The notes beneath the pieces were generated by a model. That model was not told the origin of the DNA, did no database searches, and saw only the letters and a list, made by a program, of their open reading frames with translations. A program made the translations under genes and the position numbers. Shown here piece after piece: positions 52,506-60,385 of a stretch of DNA of 64,000 nucleotides (positions are counted from its first letter, which is position 1; every line of letters begins with the position of its first letter). Origin of the DNA: Ignavibacteriota bacterium (lineage in GTDB: Bacteria; Bacteroidota; Ignavibacteria; Ignavibacteriales; Melioribacteraceae); contig JADJWT010000001.1 of assembly GCA_016716225.1 (NCBI GenBank), forward strand, positions 3,358,501 through 3,422,500. The letters are read 5' to 3'.

Positions 52506-53552
52506 ATGGACAAAATTAAAGTTTCGATTGCCGGTGCTTCCGGTTATACCGGTGGAGAATTATTGCGTTTGCTTTTATTCCATCCAAATGTTGAAATTTT
52601 TCAAGTTACTTCAGAAAGTAACTATGGGAAATTAATTTCGAAAATTCATCCAAATTTACGTGGAATAACTAATTTAAAATTTACTGGATTAGCAGATTTA
52701 GAAAAATGTGATTTGCTTTTTCTGTGCTTGCCGCATGGTTCATCGATGAAAAGTATGGGAAAGTTTATGAACATCTCAGATAAAATAATTGATTTATCCG
52801 GCGATTTCAGATTAAAGAATAAAGATGATTATATCAAATGGTATAAAGAGGTACATACAAAACCAGAATTGCTTGAAAAATTTATTTACGGAATTCCCGA
52901 ACTTCATCGTGAAGAAATGAAAAATTCAAATTACATTTCAAGTGCCGGATGCAATGCAACAACTACAATATTAGCTCTTTATCCCCTCTTCAAGAATAAT
53001 TTAATTGATGAAACTAAAACAGTTGTTGAAGTTAAGGTTGGTTCTAGCGAAGGCGGAAAAAAATCTTCGCAATCATCTCATCATCCAGAAAGAAGCGGCT
53101 CTTTAAGATCATATAAACCAACTGCTCACAGACACGTTGCCGAAATGCTTCAAGAACTTTGTTTAGGGAAAAAAATTGATATCCATTTTTCTGCAACAAC
53201 AACGGATTTGGTCAGAGGAATTTTAGCTACAAGTCATGTTTTCTTAAAAGATGATTTGGATGAAAAAGAAATATGGAAAGTTTACAGAAAAGAATATTCA
53301 GAAGAACCATTTATTAGAATTGTAAAAGAGAAAGAAGGTAATTACAGATTTCCAGAACCAAAATTACTTTACGGAACAAATTATTGCGATATTGGTTTTG
53401 AGAAAGACACATTTTCAAATAGATTAGTTGTAATAAGTGCAATTGACAATTTGATGAAAGGTGCAGCTGGACAAGCTTTGCAAGCGTTTAATATAATGTT
53501 TGGATTTAATGAAAAAACGGGTTTGGAATTTCCGGGATTACTTCCAATTTAA
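52506..53552 (+). CDS. lysY: LysW-aminoadipyl-6-phosphate reductase LysY (ArgC family)
   Basis: NADPH-dependent reduction of the LysW-bound acyl phosphate to the semialdehyde. The N-terminus KVSIAGASGYTGGELLRLL is the NADP-binding motif of the ArgC family, and the catalytic Cys149 is in SSAGCNATTT. HHPERSGSLRSYKPTAHRHVAEM is a further family segment (key residues ERS, RHVAE). ATG 52506 was chosen over TTG 52488, which would overlap lysX and add six residues before the Rossmann fold; AAGGAAA precedes it. 348 residues. The gene could also serve arginine synthesis if LysX accepts glutamate. Confidence 0.9.
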   Translation: MDKIKVSIAGASGYTGGELLRLLLFHPNVEIFQVTSESNYGKLISKIHPNLRGITNLKFTGLADLEKCDLLFLCLPHGSSMKSMGKFMNISDKIIDLSGDFRLKNKDDYIKWYKEVHTKPELLEKFIYGIPELHREEMKNSNYISSAGCNATTTILALYPLFKNNLIDETKTVVEVKVGSSEGGKKSSQSSHHPERSGSLRSYKPTAHRHVAEMLQELCLGKKIDIHFSATTTDLVRGILATSHVFLKDDLDEKEIWKVYRKEYSEEPFIRIVKEKEGNYRFPEPKLLYGTNYCDIGFEKDTFSNRLVVISAIDNLMKGAAGQALQAFNIMFGFNEKTGLEFPGLLPI

Positions 53553-53641
53553 TTATCTTTACTTCCTCTTAATCTATTTTTTATTTGTTTTTTTTAACAT
53601 AAAAAAAGATAAGTTGCAGATTAAGAATAAGAGTAAGATAA
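53553..53641. repeat. Imperfect inverted repeat between lysY and the amidotransferase gene
   Basis: TTATCTTTACTTCCTCTTAA (from 53553) faces an imperfect complement starting AGATTAAGAATAAGAGTAAG (from 53618), separated by about 42 T- and A-rich bases. The right arm shares its motif with 12593-12610 and 7850-7875. It fills most of the 111-base gap and begins directly after the lysY stop. No promoter could be recognised in the gap. Confidence 0.4.
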
Positions 53642-53663
53642 AGATTAAGAAGAATATAAAACT

Positions 53664-54302
53664 ATGTGCAGATTATTATTTGTAAAATCTGATTTGGATT
53701 TTGAAATATCATACCATCTTGAAAAATTTGCTGAAGTTTGTAAATCAAGTAAAGAATTTCAAGGGCATGGTTGGGGCTGCAGTTATTTGAATGAAGAAAA
53801 TGATTGGCAGCATTATAAAAATATAAATCCAATTTGGGAAGATGATTTTACAAAGTTTGAAACAACAAATCGGTTAATCGTACACGCTAGAAGTGCTTTT
53901 GAAGATAAAGATATTTTTATTGAAAACAACATGCCGTTTTATGATGATGAATTTATCTTCATTTTTAACGGTGAATTAAGAGGAGTAAAAATAAACTCTG
54001 AAGGTAGAATCGGTGCAGAAAAAATTTTTAATTTCATTAAAAGATTTCATAATTATGATATGAAAAAGGCAATTGAAAAAGGAACTGAAATAATTGTTAA
54101 AAAATCAAATTCCATTCGGGCTATGAATATAATAATTGCAGATAAAGAAAATGCTTACGTATCTTCCCTATTCAACGTGGAACAAGATTATTTTCAAATG
54201 TCATATAAAAAATCAAATGATGAATTAATTATTTGTTCTCAAAATTATGTTGGCGAAAATGATTGGATAAAAATCAATAATAAGAGTTTAGAGGTTTTTT
54301 AA
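53664..54302 (+). CDS. Class-II glutamine amidotransferase-fold protein in the LysW operon
   Basis: A 212-residue Ntn-hydrolase of the GATase_4 (YafJ/EgtC-like) group. After Met removal Cys2 would be the N-terminal nucleophile (MCRLLF). GHGWGCSYL (35-42), the Arg of VHARSA (R76) and the oxyanion-hole pair FNGE (N102, G103) match family motifs, and the C-terminal CSQNYV...W segment fits the closing strand. The position usually occupied by the Asp of a (T/S)D(T/S)E motif, which binds the free alpha-amino group of glutamine, reads IGAE (116-119). It overlaps lysZ (TAATG), so it belongs functionally to the LysW system. No partner synthase domain is attached. An amidohydrolase role on LysW-bound intermediates is my inference. 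Confidence 0.8.
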   Translation: MCRLLFVKSDLDFEISYHLEKFAEVCKSSKEFQGHGWGCSYLNEENDWQHYKNINPIWEDDFTKFETTNRLIVHARSAFEDKDIFIENNMPFYDDEFIFIFNGELRGVKINSEGRIGAEKIFNFIKRFHNYDMKKAIEKGTEIIVKKSNSIRAMNIIIADKENAYVSSLFNVEQDYFQMSYKKSNDELIICSQNYVGENDWIKINNKSLEVF

Positions 54303-55093
54303 TGTATATAGTAAAAATTGGCGGCGGCAAAGATTTAAATTTGCAAGGAATTATTAACGACTTAGTTAATCTTAATGAAAAATTTATAATTGTTCATGGA
54401 GCAAATGCTTTAAGAGATGAGCTAGCTGAAAAATTAAATAAACCGAAAAATGTTATAACTTCTGCTTCCGGTTATTCAAGTGTTTTTACAGATGAAGAAT
54501 CATTAGATATTATGATTATGGCTTATGCTGGTTTAAAAAATAAACGAATTGTTGAAATGTGTCAGCAAGTTGGAATAAATGCTGTTGGGCTTTCTGGCAT
54601 TGATGGAAAAGTAATTCAAGGTAAAAGAAATAGTGGGATTAGAATTAAGGATAATGGAAAATTAAAAATAGTTCACGATTTTTCCGGCAAGCCAAAAACA
54701 ATTAATATTTCATTATTAAATATATTATTGGATAATGGATATATTCCGGTTTTGTCCGTTCCAATAATTGATGAAAATAATTTTGCAATCAATTCTGAAA
54801 ATGATGATATAGTTGCTGTTTTAAAAAATGATTTGAATGCCGATAAAATAATTCAGCTTATTGAAGCTCCCGGATTTTTAGAAAACCCCAAAGATCCAAA
54901 TTCTTTAGTTAAATATATTTCGAAAGATGAATTAGAAAGAAGAGAAAATCAAGTTGAAGGAAGAATGAAAAGAAAAATCTTAGCTTTTAGAAAACTTTTT
55001 GAAAAAGGAGATGCAACAATATATATTGGCGATGGAAGAACCGAAACTCCAATTTCAGACGCAATAAACGGAAAAGGAACTATAATAAAATGA
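54302..55093 (+). CDS. lysZ: LysW-aminoadipate kinase LysZ (ArgB family)
   Basis: Phosphorylates the side-chain carboxylate of LysW-bound aminoadipate. The 263-residue amino-acid kinase has MYIVKIGGGKDLNLQGII at the start (phosphate-binding glycines), IIVHGANALRDELAEKL, VGLSGIDGKVIQGKRN and the C-terminal RMKRKILAFRKLFEKGDATIYIGDGR. It is closer in form to LysZ, with a GGGKDLN start, than to ordinary acetylglutamate kinase. The ATG overlaps the amidotransferase stop and its own stop overlaps lysJ by four bases (ATGA). Confidence 0.9.
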   Translation: MYIVKIGGGKDLNLQGIINDLVNLNEKFIIVHGANALRDELAEKLNKPKNVITSASGYSSVFTDEESLDIMIMAYAGLKNKRIVEMCQQVGINAVGLSGIDGKVIQGKRNSGIRIKDNGKLKIVHDFSGKPKTINISLLNILLDNGYIPVLSVPIIDENNFAINSENDDIVAVLKNDLNADKIIQLIEAPGFLENPKDPNSLVKYISKDELERRENQVEGRMKRKILAFRKLFEKGDATIYIGDGRTETPISDAINGKGTIIK

Positions 55094-56244
55094 GTATTTA
55101 CAAAGAATTGATTGATAAATATGAAGTAAATGTTTATCCCAAAAGAGACGTTGTAATAGTTAAAGGAAAAGATGCAAAACTTTGGGATGAGAATGGTAAA
55201 GAATATATTGATTGTGCAGCCGGCATTGGTGTTGCAACAATTGGTCATTGCAATGAAAAAGTTACCGAAGCAATTTCGAATCAAGCTAAAACTTTGATAA
55301 CAAATCCCGCAATTTTTTATAATGATAAACGTGCACAAGTTTTAGAAAAATTAATTTCAATTGCACCAAAAAATTTAACAAAAGCATTTTTAACAAATTC
55401 CGGTACAGAAGCAGTTGAAACAGCCATAAAATTTGCAAGGGTTTCAACGGGAAAAACAGATTTTATTACAGCGATGAAAGGATTTCACGGAAGGACTTTA
55501 GGAGCATTAAGCGGGACATATAAATCAGAGTATAGAGAACCATTTGAGCCTTTAGTTCCGGGATTTTCTTTTGTTCCGTTTAACAACTTGGAAAAACTTG
55601 AAGCCGCAATTACTGAAAAAACAGCCGGAATAATATTAGAAGTTGTTCAAGGCGAAGGCGGAATAAATATTGGGTCAAAAAAATATTTTGATGGAGTTAG
55701 AAAGATTTGTGATGAGAAAAATATCCTTTTCATAGTTGATGAAATTCAATCCGGATTTTGCAGAACCGGAAAAATGTTTGCTTGTGAATATTTTGATATA
55801 CAACCGGATATTTTAACTTTGGCCAAAGCAATTGCTGGAGGTTTCCCAATGGGTGCAGCATTATGTTCTGAAAAAATTAATATTTCTGTTGGAAAACATG
55901 GAACAACATTTGGCGGAAATCCGCTTGCTGCAGCAGCTTCAATTGCGGCAATTGATTTTATGTTAGAAAATAATTTAGCAAAACAAGCTGAAGAAAAAGG
56001 TAAATATTTTATTTCAAAATTTAATATTGAAAAATTATCCAAAGTTAGAGCAATTAGAAATCTTGGATTAATGATTGGAATTGAACTTAAAGAAAAAGTT
56101 CAGCCATATATAATTGAGCTAATGAACAAAGGAGTTTTAGCAATGCCCGCCGGTACAACCGTTTTGCGATTACTTCCTCCGATTGTAATTAGTTATGACG
56201 AATTAGACAAGGTTGCAGAAATTTTAAATGAAATGTTGAAGTAA
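55090..56244 (+). CDS. lysJ: LysW-gamma-lysine aminotransferase LysJ (ArgD family)
   Basis: PLP-dependent transfer of an amino group from glutamate to LysW-bound aminoadipate semialdehyde, giving LysW-lysine. The 384-residue class III aminotransferase has LTNSGTEAVETAIKFAR, GFHGRTLGALSGT, ILFIVDEIQSGFCRTGK, the PLP Lys246 in LTLAKAIAGGFPMGA and GTTFGGNPLAAAA. It ends the operon: the next gene, on the other strand, starts five bases away. No lysK follows, although LysK is needed to release the product in characterised pathways. Confidence 0.9.
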   Translation: MSIYKELIDKYEVNVYPKRDVVIVKGKDAKLWDENGKEYIDCAAGIGVATIGHCNEKVTEAISNQAKTLITNPAIFYNDKRAQVLEKLISIAPKNLTKAFLTNSGTEAVETAIKFARVSTGKTDFITAMKGFHGRTLGALSGTYKSEYREPFEPLVPGFSFVPFNNLEKLEAAITEKTAGIILEVVQGEGGINIGSKKYFDGVRKICDEKNILFIVDEIQSGFCRTGKMFACEYFDIQPDILTLAKAIAGGFPMGAALCSEKINISVGKHGTTFGGNPLAAAASIAAIDFMLENNLAKQAEEKGKYFISKFNIEKLSKVRAIRNLGLMIGIELKEKVQPYIIELMNKGVLAMPAGTTVLRLLPPIVISYDELDKVAEILNEMLK

Positions 56245-56249
56245 AATAT

Positions 56250-56921
56250 TTACGATTTTATTAATACTTTTGTAAATCCTAATATTGTGGGAATTGCTTT
56301 CATTTTAGAATTATCATTACCGTAAATAGTTGGAATAGAGATAAATCCCAATTTGTAATTTTGTTTACAAAGTTTTACAATCATTTCACTTTCCGCTTCA
56401 AATCCCATATATTCCGGCAAAATATTTTCAAGTATATTTGTTTTAAAAGCTCTAAAACCAGATTGGCTATCAAGAATTTTCGTTCCGGTTTTTATACTCA
56501 ATAATTTTGAAGTTAAATAATTGCTTAATCTTCTGTGAATTGGCATTTGTGTATTTCTCGTTTCCCTTTTCCCTATTAAGCAATCATAATTTTCAATGTG
56601 ATTCAAAAAGTTTGGAATTTGTTTTGGATCATGTTGAAGATCAGCATCCAAAGTAATTGTGAATAATGTTTTTAATTCAATACTTTTTGTAAACCCGTTT
56701 TTTAATGCTGCACCTTTGCCTAAGTTATTTTCATGTGAAATTAAAATTAATTTTTCATTCGTTGGAATTTCAGTTTGCCAATTATCTGTTGATCCATCGT
56801 TTACTAAAATTAATAAATCAACAAAATTTAAAGTTTCGGAAATAATTTTATCTAGAGTGGATTTTTCATTGTAGAATGGAATTACTGCACAAATTTTATT
56901 TTTGTTTTCTGAAATATTCAA
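56250..56921 (-). CDS. Family 2 glycosyltransferase, dolichol-phosphate mannosyltransferase-like
   Basis: 223-residue GT2 enzyme. ICAVIPFYNEKSTLDKII, LVNDGSTDNW and ITLDADLQHDPKQIPNFL (DxD motif) are typical of polyprenyl-phosphate glycosyltransferases, as is SGFRAFKTNILENIL. No transmembrane helices follow the catalytic domain, unlike the longer GtrB type, so it is a soluble or peripheral enzyme. It overlaps the start of cdaA by 26 bases. The lipid acceptor and sugar are not determinable here. Confidence 0.85.
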   Translation of the reverse strand: MNISENKNKICAVIPFYNEKSTLDKIISETLNFVDLLILVNDGSTDNWQTEIPTNEKLILISHENNLGKGAALKNGFTKSIELKTLFTITLDADLQHDPKQIPNFLNHIENYDCLIGKRETRNTQMPIHRRLSNYLTSKLLSIKTGTKILDSQSGFRAFKTNILENILPEYMGFEAESEMIVKLCKQNYKLGFISIPTIYGNDNSKMKAIPTILGFTKVLIKS

Positions 56922-57717
56922 ATACGTGTTTTATCCCTTTTTCTTTGGATGAAATCATGCTTTTTACAATTTGATTTTTTAATCCTTCTCTTGAAAGTCC
57001 GGATATCAATTTTCCTTTATCAGCAATTGATATTCCGCCGGTTTCTTCGGAAACAATAATGCTTATTACATCTGCATTTTCCGTTATTCCAATTCCAGCT
57101 CTATGACGCATTCCCAAATTTCTACCATCAATTGAAGTTCTTTCTGTAAGTGGCAAAGTGCAACGAGCTGCTTCAATATTATAATTATTAATAATAACTG
57201 CTCCATCGTGTAAAGGACTTCTTGGGAAAAAAATTGATCTGAGCATATTTTTACTAAGTTTAGCATTTAAAATTTCACCACTTTCAATAACACTCCGCAA
57301 TCCCGTTGATTTTAAGTAAACTATTAAAGCTCCATGTTGATGTTGAGCTAATTCAAATGCAGCTTCAGTAATTATATCGGCGGCAGAATTGATTTCATCA
57401 TTTTTTACAAAAACATTAAATAATGGATTTTTACCAAGAATAACCAAAAGTCTTCTAATTTCTGGTTGGAATAAAACTATAAAAGCTATTACCCAAATAT
57501 CTGTTATTAAATTTAATAACCAGCCTAAAGCCCTCAAATTTATTGCTTGTGCAACAAAAGAAAGAAATAAAATTATTACTAATCCAATAAATATTTGTGC
57601 GGCAATAGTTCCACGGATTTTTTTGTATAATTTGTAAATTATGAAAGAGACCAATAGAATATCAATAAAATCGAGAAGTGTGAAAGGTAAAAATCCTATT
57701 TTAAATATTTCTAACAT
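56896..57717 (-). CDS. cdaA: Diadenylate cyclase CdaA
   Basis: Membrane-bound synthase of the second messenger c-di-AMP. Three hydrophobic helices (residues about 8-90) are followed by the DAC domain with the DGA motif (171-173, PLHDGAVI) and the RHR motif (204-206, GMRHRAGIGI), both intact, and SEETGGISIA. The 273-residue length is typical of CdaA (YbbP). No CdaR or c-di-AMP phosphodiesterase is next to it. It follows folP by two bases, a pairing I believe recurs in this superphylum. Confidence 0.95.
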   Translation of the reverse strand: MLEIFKIGFLPFTLLDFIDILLVSFIIYKLYKKIRGTIAAQIFIGLVIILFLSFVAQAINLRALGWLLNLITDIWVIAFIVLFQPEIRRLLVILGKNPLFNVFVKNDEINSAADIITEAAFELAQHQHGALIVYLKSTGLRSVIESGEILNAKLSKNMLRSIFFPRSPLHDGAVIINNYNIEAARCTLPLTERTSIDGRNLGMRHRAGIGITENADVISIIVSEETGGISIADKGKLISGLSREGLKNQIVKSMISSKEKGIKHVFEYFRKQK

Positions 57718-57719
57718 TT

Positions 57720-58550
57720 TCAGTTATTTGATTCAATTAAATTTTTATAAATTTTTTTTAGTTCAACTGCATTTTTAACATTATGTGTTCGAATTATTTT
57801 TGCACCTCTCATTACCGCAATTGTTTCGGAAATTATTGTTGAATTTTCTCTATCACTCACTTCAAGATTTAATGATTTACCAAGAAATGATTTTTTTGAT
57901 AATCCAACCAAAATTGGGAAATTAAATTTTAATAATTTTTCAAGATTATTTAATATTCGAAAATTATCTTCAACTCTTTTGCCAAATCCAATTCCCGGAT
58001 CAATTATAATTTTTTCAATTCCAAATAATTTTAGTTCAGAAATTTTATTTTGAAAAAAATCGAATATTTCATAAATAGTATTTTCATAAAAAGGTTTATT
58101 CTGCATATTTTTCGGATTACCTTTCATATGCATAAGAACATAAGGAATTTTATTTTTCTTAACAATATCTAAAATTTTTGGATCAAAACTTCCTGCACTA
58201 ATATCATTAATTAAATTTATTCCACAATTTATTGCTTCTTTTGCTACTTCGGATTTTGTTGTATCAATTGATAAAAAAACATCATTGTTATTTTTTCTAA
58301 TATTTTCCAAAACCGGAATCACACGTTTTAACTCTTCTTCAGAGGAAATTTGGTCTGCTCCAGGTCGTGATGATTCTCCTCCAATATCAATTATATCTGC
58401 TCCAAAATCAATAAGATTTAATACATGATTTAAAGCCGAATTTGCATCTAAATATTTTCCACCATCAGAAAATGAATCCGGTGTAACATTTACAATTCCC
58501 ATTATTAAAGGAATTGAAGAATTTTTTAATTTAGTGTAAAAATCATCCAT
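57720..58550 (-). CDS. folP: Dihydropteroate synthase
   Basis: Condenses p-aminobenzoate with dihydropterin pyrophosphate in folate biosynthesis; target of sulfonamides. IMGIVNVTPDSFSDGGKY and DFGADIIDIGGESSRPGAD are the signatures, followed by ISIDTTKSEVAKEA-like and LMHMKGNPKNMQ segments and the C-terminal IIRTHNVKNAVELK. 276 residues, normal. It overlaps nagA by eight bases and leads directly into cdaA. Confidence 0.96.
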   Translation of the reverse strand: MDDFYTKLKNSSIPLIMGIVNVTPDSFSDGGKYLDANSALNHVLNLIDFGADIIDIGGESSRPGADQISSEEELKRVIPVLENIRKNNNDVFLSIDTTKSEVAKEAINCGINLINDISAGSFDPKILDIVKKNKIPYVLMHMKGNPKNMQNKPFYENTIYEIFDFFQNKISELKLFGIEKIIIDPGIGFGKRVEDNFRILNNLEKLLKFNFPILVGLSKKSFLGKSLNLEVSDRENSTIISETIAVMRGAKIIRTHNVKNAVELKKIYKNLIESNN

Positions 58551-59721
58551 TCATATTTAATTTTTCTGAAATAAACCTAATTTCCCCATTCATAATTGTC
58601 ATTTCAACATTTAACTCTTTATCTAAGACAACAAAATCTGCCGGTTTTCCACTTGCTATAATTCCGCTATCCAATTTTATAACTTTTGCTGGATTAACAG
58701 TAGCCATTCTTACAGATTCAGTTAATTTTGCTCCGGTTGTTTCATACATATTTTTTATAGCACGATTAAGTGTCAACGTGCTCCCGGCAATTGTTCCATC
58801 TTCCATAACTGCTTTGTTTCCAGAAAGAGTTACATTTTGATCAGAAAATTGAGTTTTTTCACCTTCATGCATTCCACCAACTCTGATTGAATCCGTAATT
58901 AAAATTATCCCTTTTGATGTTTTAGATTTCAGCAGAAATTCCATAGTTGCTGGATGCACATGATAAGTATCTGCAATAAGTTGTAATTTTAATTCATCCC
59001 TTAAAAGTGCGGCAATTGCAACCCCGGGATTTCTATGATTTATCGGTTTCATTGCATTGAACATATGAGTTACATGTGCGGCACCATGATCAATTGCCAA
59101 ATCAACTTGTTCATAACTTGCCGTTGAATGTCCGATTGAACAAACAACTCCATTAAATGATGCTTCTCTAATTACATCCAAAGCTCCATCAAGTTCGGGA
59201 GAAATTGTCATCATTTTTATTAAACCTTTTGAAGCCTCCCACATTTCTTTAAAAGATTCAATTGATGGTTTCCATAGATAATTTTCATTCATTGCACCTT
59301 TTAATTCCGGATTTAAATATGGTCCTTCCATATGAATCCCAACAATATTGGTTTCAGGATTATTTTGAATAAACCGAGCAACTCTATCCAAATCATCCAA
59401 AAGTGCTTGTTTGGGTTTCGCATGCAAACTTGCTAATATTGAAGTAGAGCCTTTTGTTATAAAATATTCACTAATTTTTTTTATACTTTCATCTGATTCA
59501 TCAGAAAAACCGTAACCTCCAGCTCCGCCATGTACCAATAAATCTATGAATCCAGGAAACATATATTTATTCGAAACATCAAAAATTTTAATTTCCTTTG
59601 GAAGTGTAATTTTATCTTCGGGCCCAACATGATAAAATTTTCCTTCTTTAGTAGTAATAATTCCTTTTTTAAGAATTCTGAACGGAGTTACAATATCTCC
59701 GCCAATAAATGCTAATTCCAT
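58543..59721 (-). CDS. nagA: N-acetylglucosamine-6-phosphate deacetylase
   Basis: Removes acetate from GlcNAc-6-phosphate in amino-sugar catabolism and cell-wall recycling. The 392-residue amidohydrolase has the metal-binding Glu in IHMEGPYLNPELKGA, histidines in SIGHSTASYEQ and AAHVTHMFNAM, and the catalytic Asp in ILITDSIRVGG. GFIDLLVHGGAGGYGFSD is the N-terminal family segment. The gene for the next enzyme, nagB, lies 3 kb away in the opposite direction. Its start is six bases after the rpe stop. Confidence 0.92.
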   Translation of the reverse strand: MELAFIGGDIVTPFRILKKGIITTKEGKFYHVGPEDKITLPKEIKIFDVSNKYMFPGFIDLLVHGGAGGYGFSDESDESIKKISEYFITKGSTSILASLHAKPKQALLDDLDRVARFIQNNPETNIVGIHMEGPYLNPELKGAMNENYLWKPSIESFKEMWEASKGLIKMMTISPELDGALDVIREASFNGVVCSIGHSTASYEQVDLAIDHGAAHVTHMFNAMKPINHRNPGVAIAALLRDELKLQLIADTYHVHPATMEFLLKSKTSKGIILITDSIRVGGMHEGEKTQFSDQNVTLSGNKAVMEDGTIAGSTLTLNRAIKNMYETTGAKLTESVRMATVNPAKVIKLDSGIIASGKPADFVVLDKELNVEMTIMNGEIRFISEKLNMNG

Positions 59722-59726
59722 AAATA

Positions 59727-60383
59727 TTATTCCATTAATAAATTTTTTAGTTCAACCGTTGTCTTTGTGATATCTTCATTACCAAAAACAGCTGTTCCGG
59801 CAACAATAATATTGCATCCGGCATTTTTAACTTTTTGAATATTTGCTTTAGTTATACCACCGTCAACTTCAATGTAATATTTATAATTATTATTTTTTTT
59901 CAAATTATCCAATTGAATAATTTTATCTAAAGTATATTCAATAAATGATTGACCACCAAACCCCGGATTTACTGACATAACAAGTACCAAATCAACGTTT
60001 TGCAAAACAGGTAAAAGTGTTTCAACTGATGTTGCGGGATTTATTGCAACTCCAGCTTTTAAATTTAATTCTTTTATTTGTTGAATTACTCCATCCAAAT
60101 GATCATTATTTTCTTGATGTACGGTAATAATATTTGCTCCAGCTTCAGCAAATTTAGGAATTAAATTTTGCGGATTATTAATCATCAAGTGAACATCAAG
60201 TGGAATATTTGTTATTTTTTTTAATGCAGAAATTACTAATGGACCAAATGTTAAATTTGGTACAAATTGTCCGTCCATAATATCACAGTGAATAAAATCA
60301 CAATTGCCTAATTCTACTGCTCTTATTTGTTGTGATAATTTAGTAAAATCTGCTGCAAGAATTGAAGGAGCTAAATAGGCCAT
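59727..60383 (-). CDS. rpe: Ribulose-phosphate 3-epimerase
   Basis: Interconverts ribulose-5-phosphate and xylulose-5-phosphate in the pentose phosphate pathway. The 218-residue TIM barrel shows APSILAADFTKLSQQI, IHCDIMDGQFVPNLTFGP (metal and catalytic residues), DVHLMINNP, VMSVNPGFGGQSFIE and YIEVDGGITKANI. All catalytic segments are intact. It sits two bases after the PASTA gene, probably in the same operon. Confidence 0.96.
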   Translation of the reverse strand: MAYLAPSILAADFTKLSQQIRAVELGNCDFIHCDIMDGQFVPNLTFGPLVISALKKITNIPLDVHLMINNPQNLIPKFAEAGANIITVHQENNDHLDGVIQQIKELNLKAGVAINPATSVETLLPVLQNVDLVLVMSVNPGFGGQSFIEYTLDKIIQLDNLKKNNNYKYYIEVDGGITKANIQKVKNAGCNIIVAGTAVFGNEDITKTTVELKNLLME

Positions 60384-60385
60384 TT

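Noticed and set aside
56659..56874. Open frames on the strand opposite to confident genes
   Set aside because: Many such frames exist because stop codons are unevenly distributed in this AT-rich DNA; they show low-complexity L/I/F/S-rich translations, no motifs, and lie fully inside well-supported genes.
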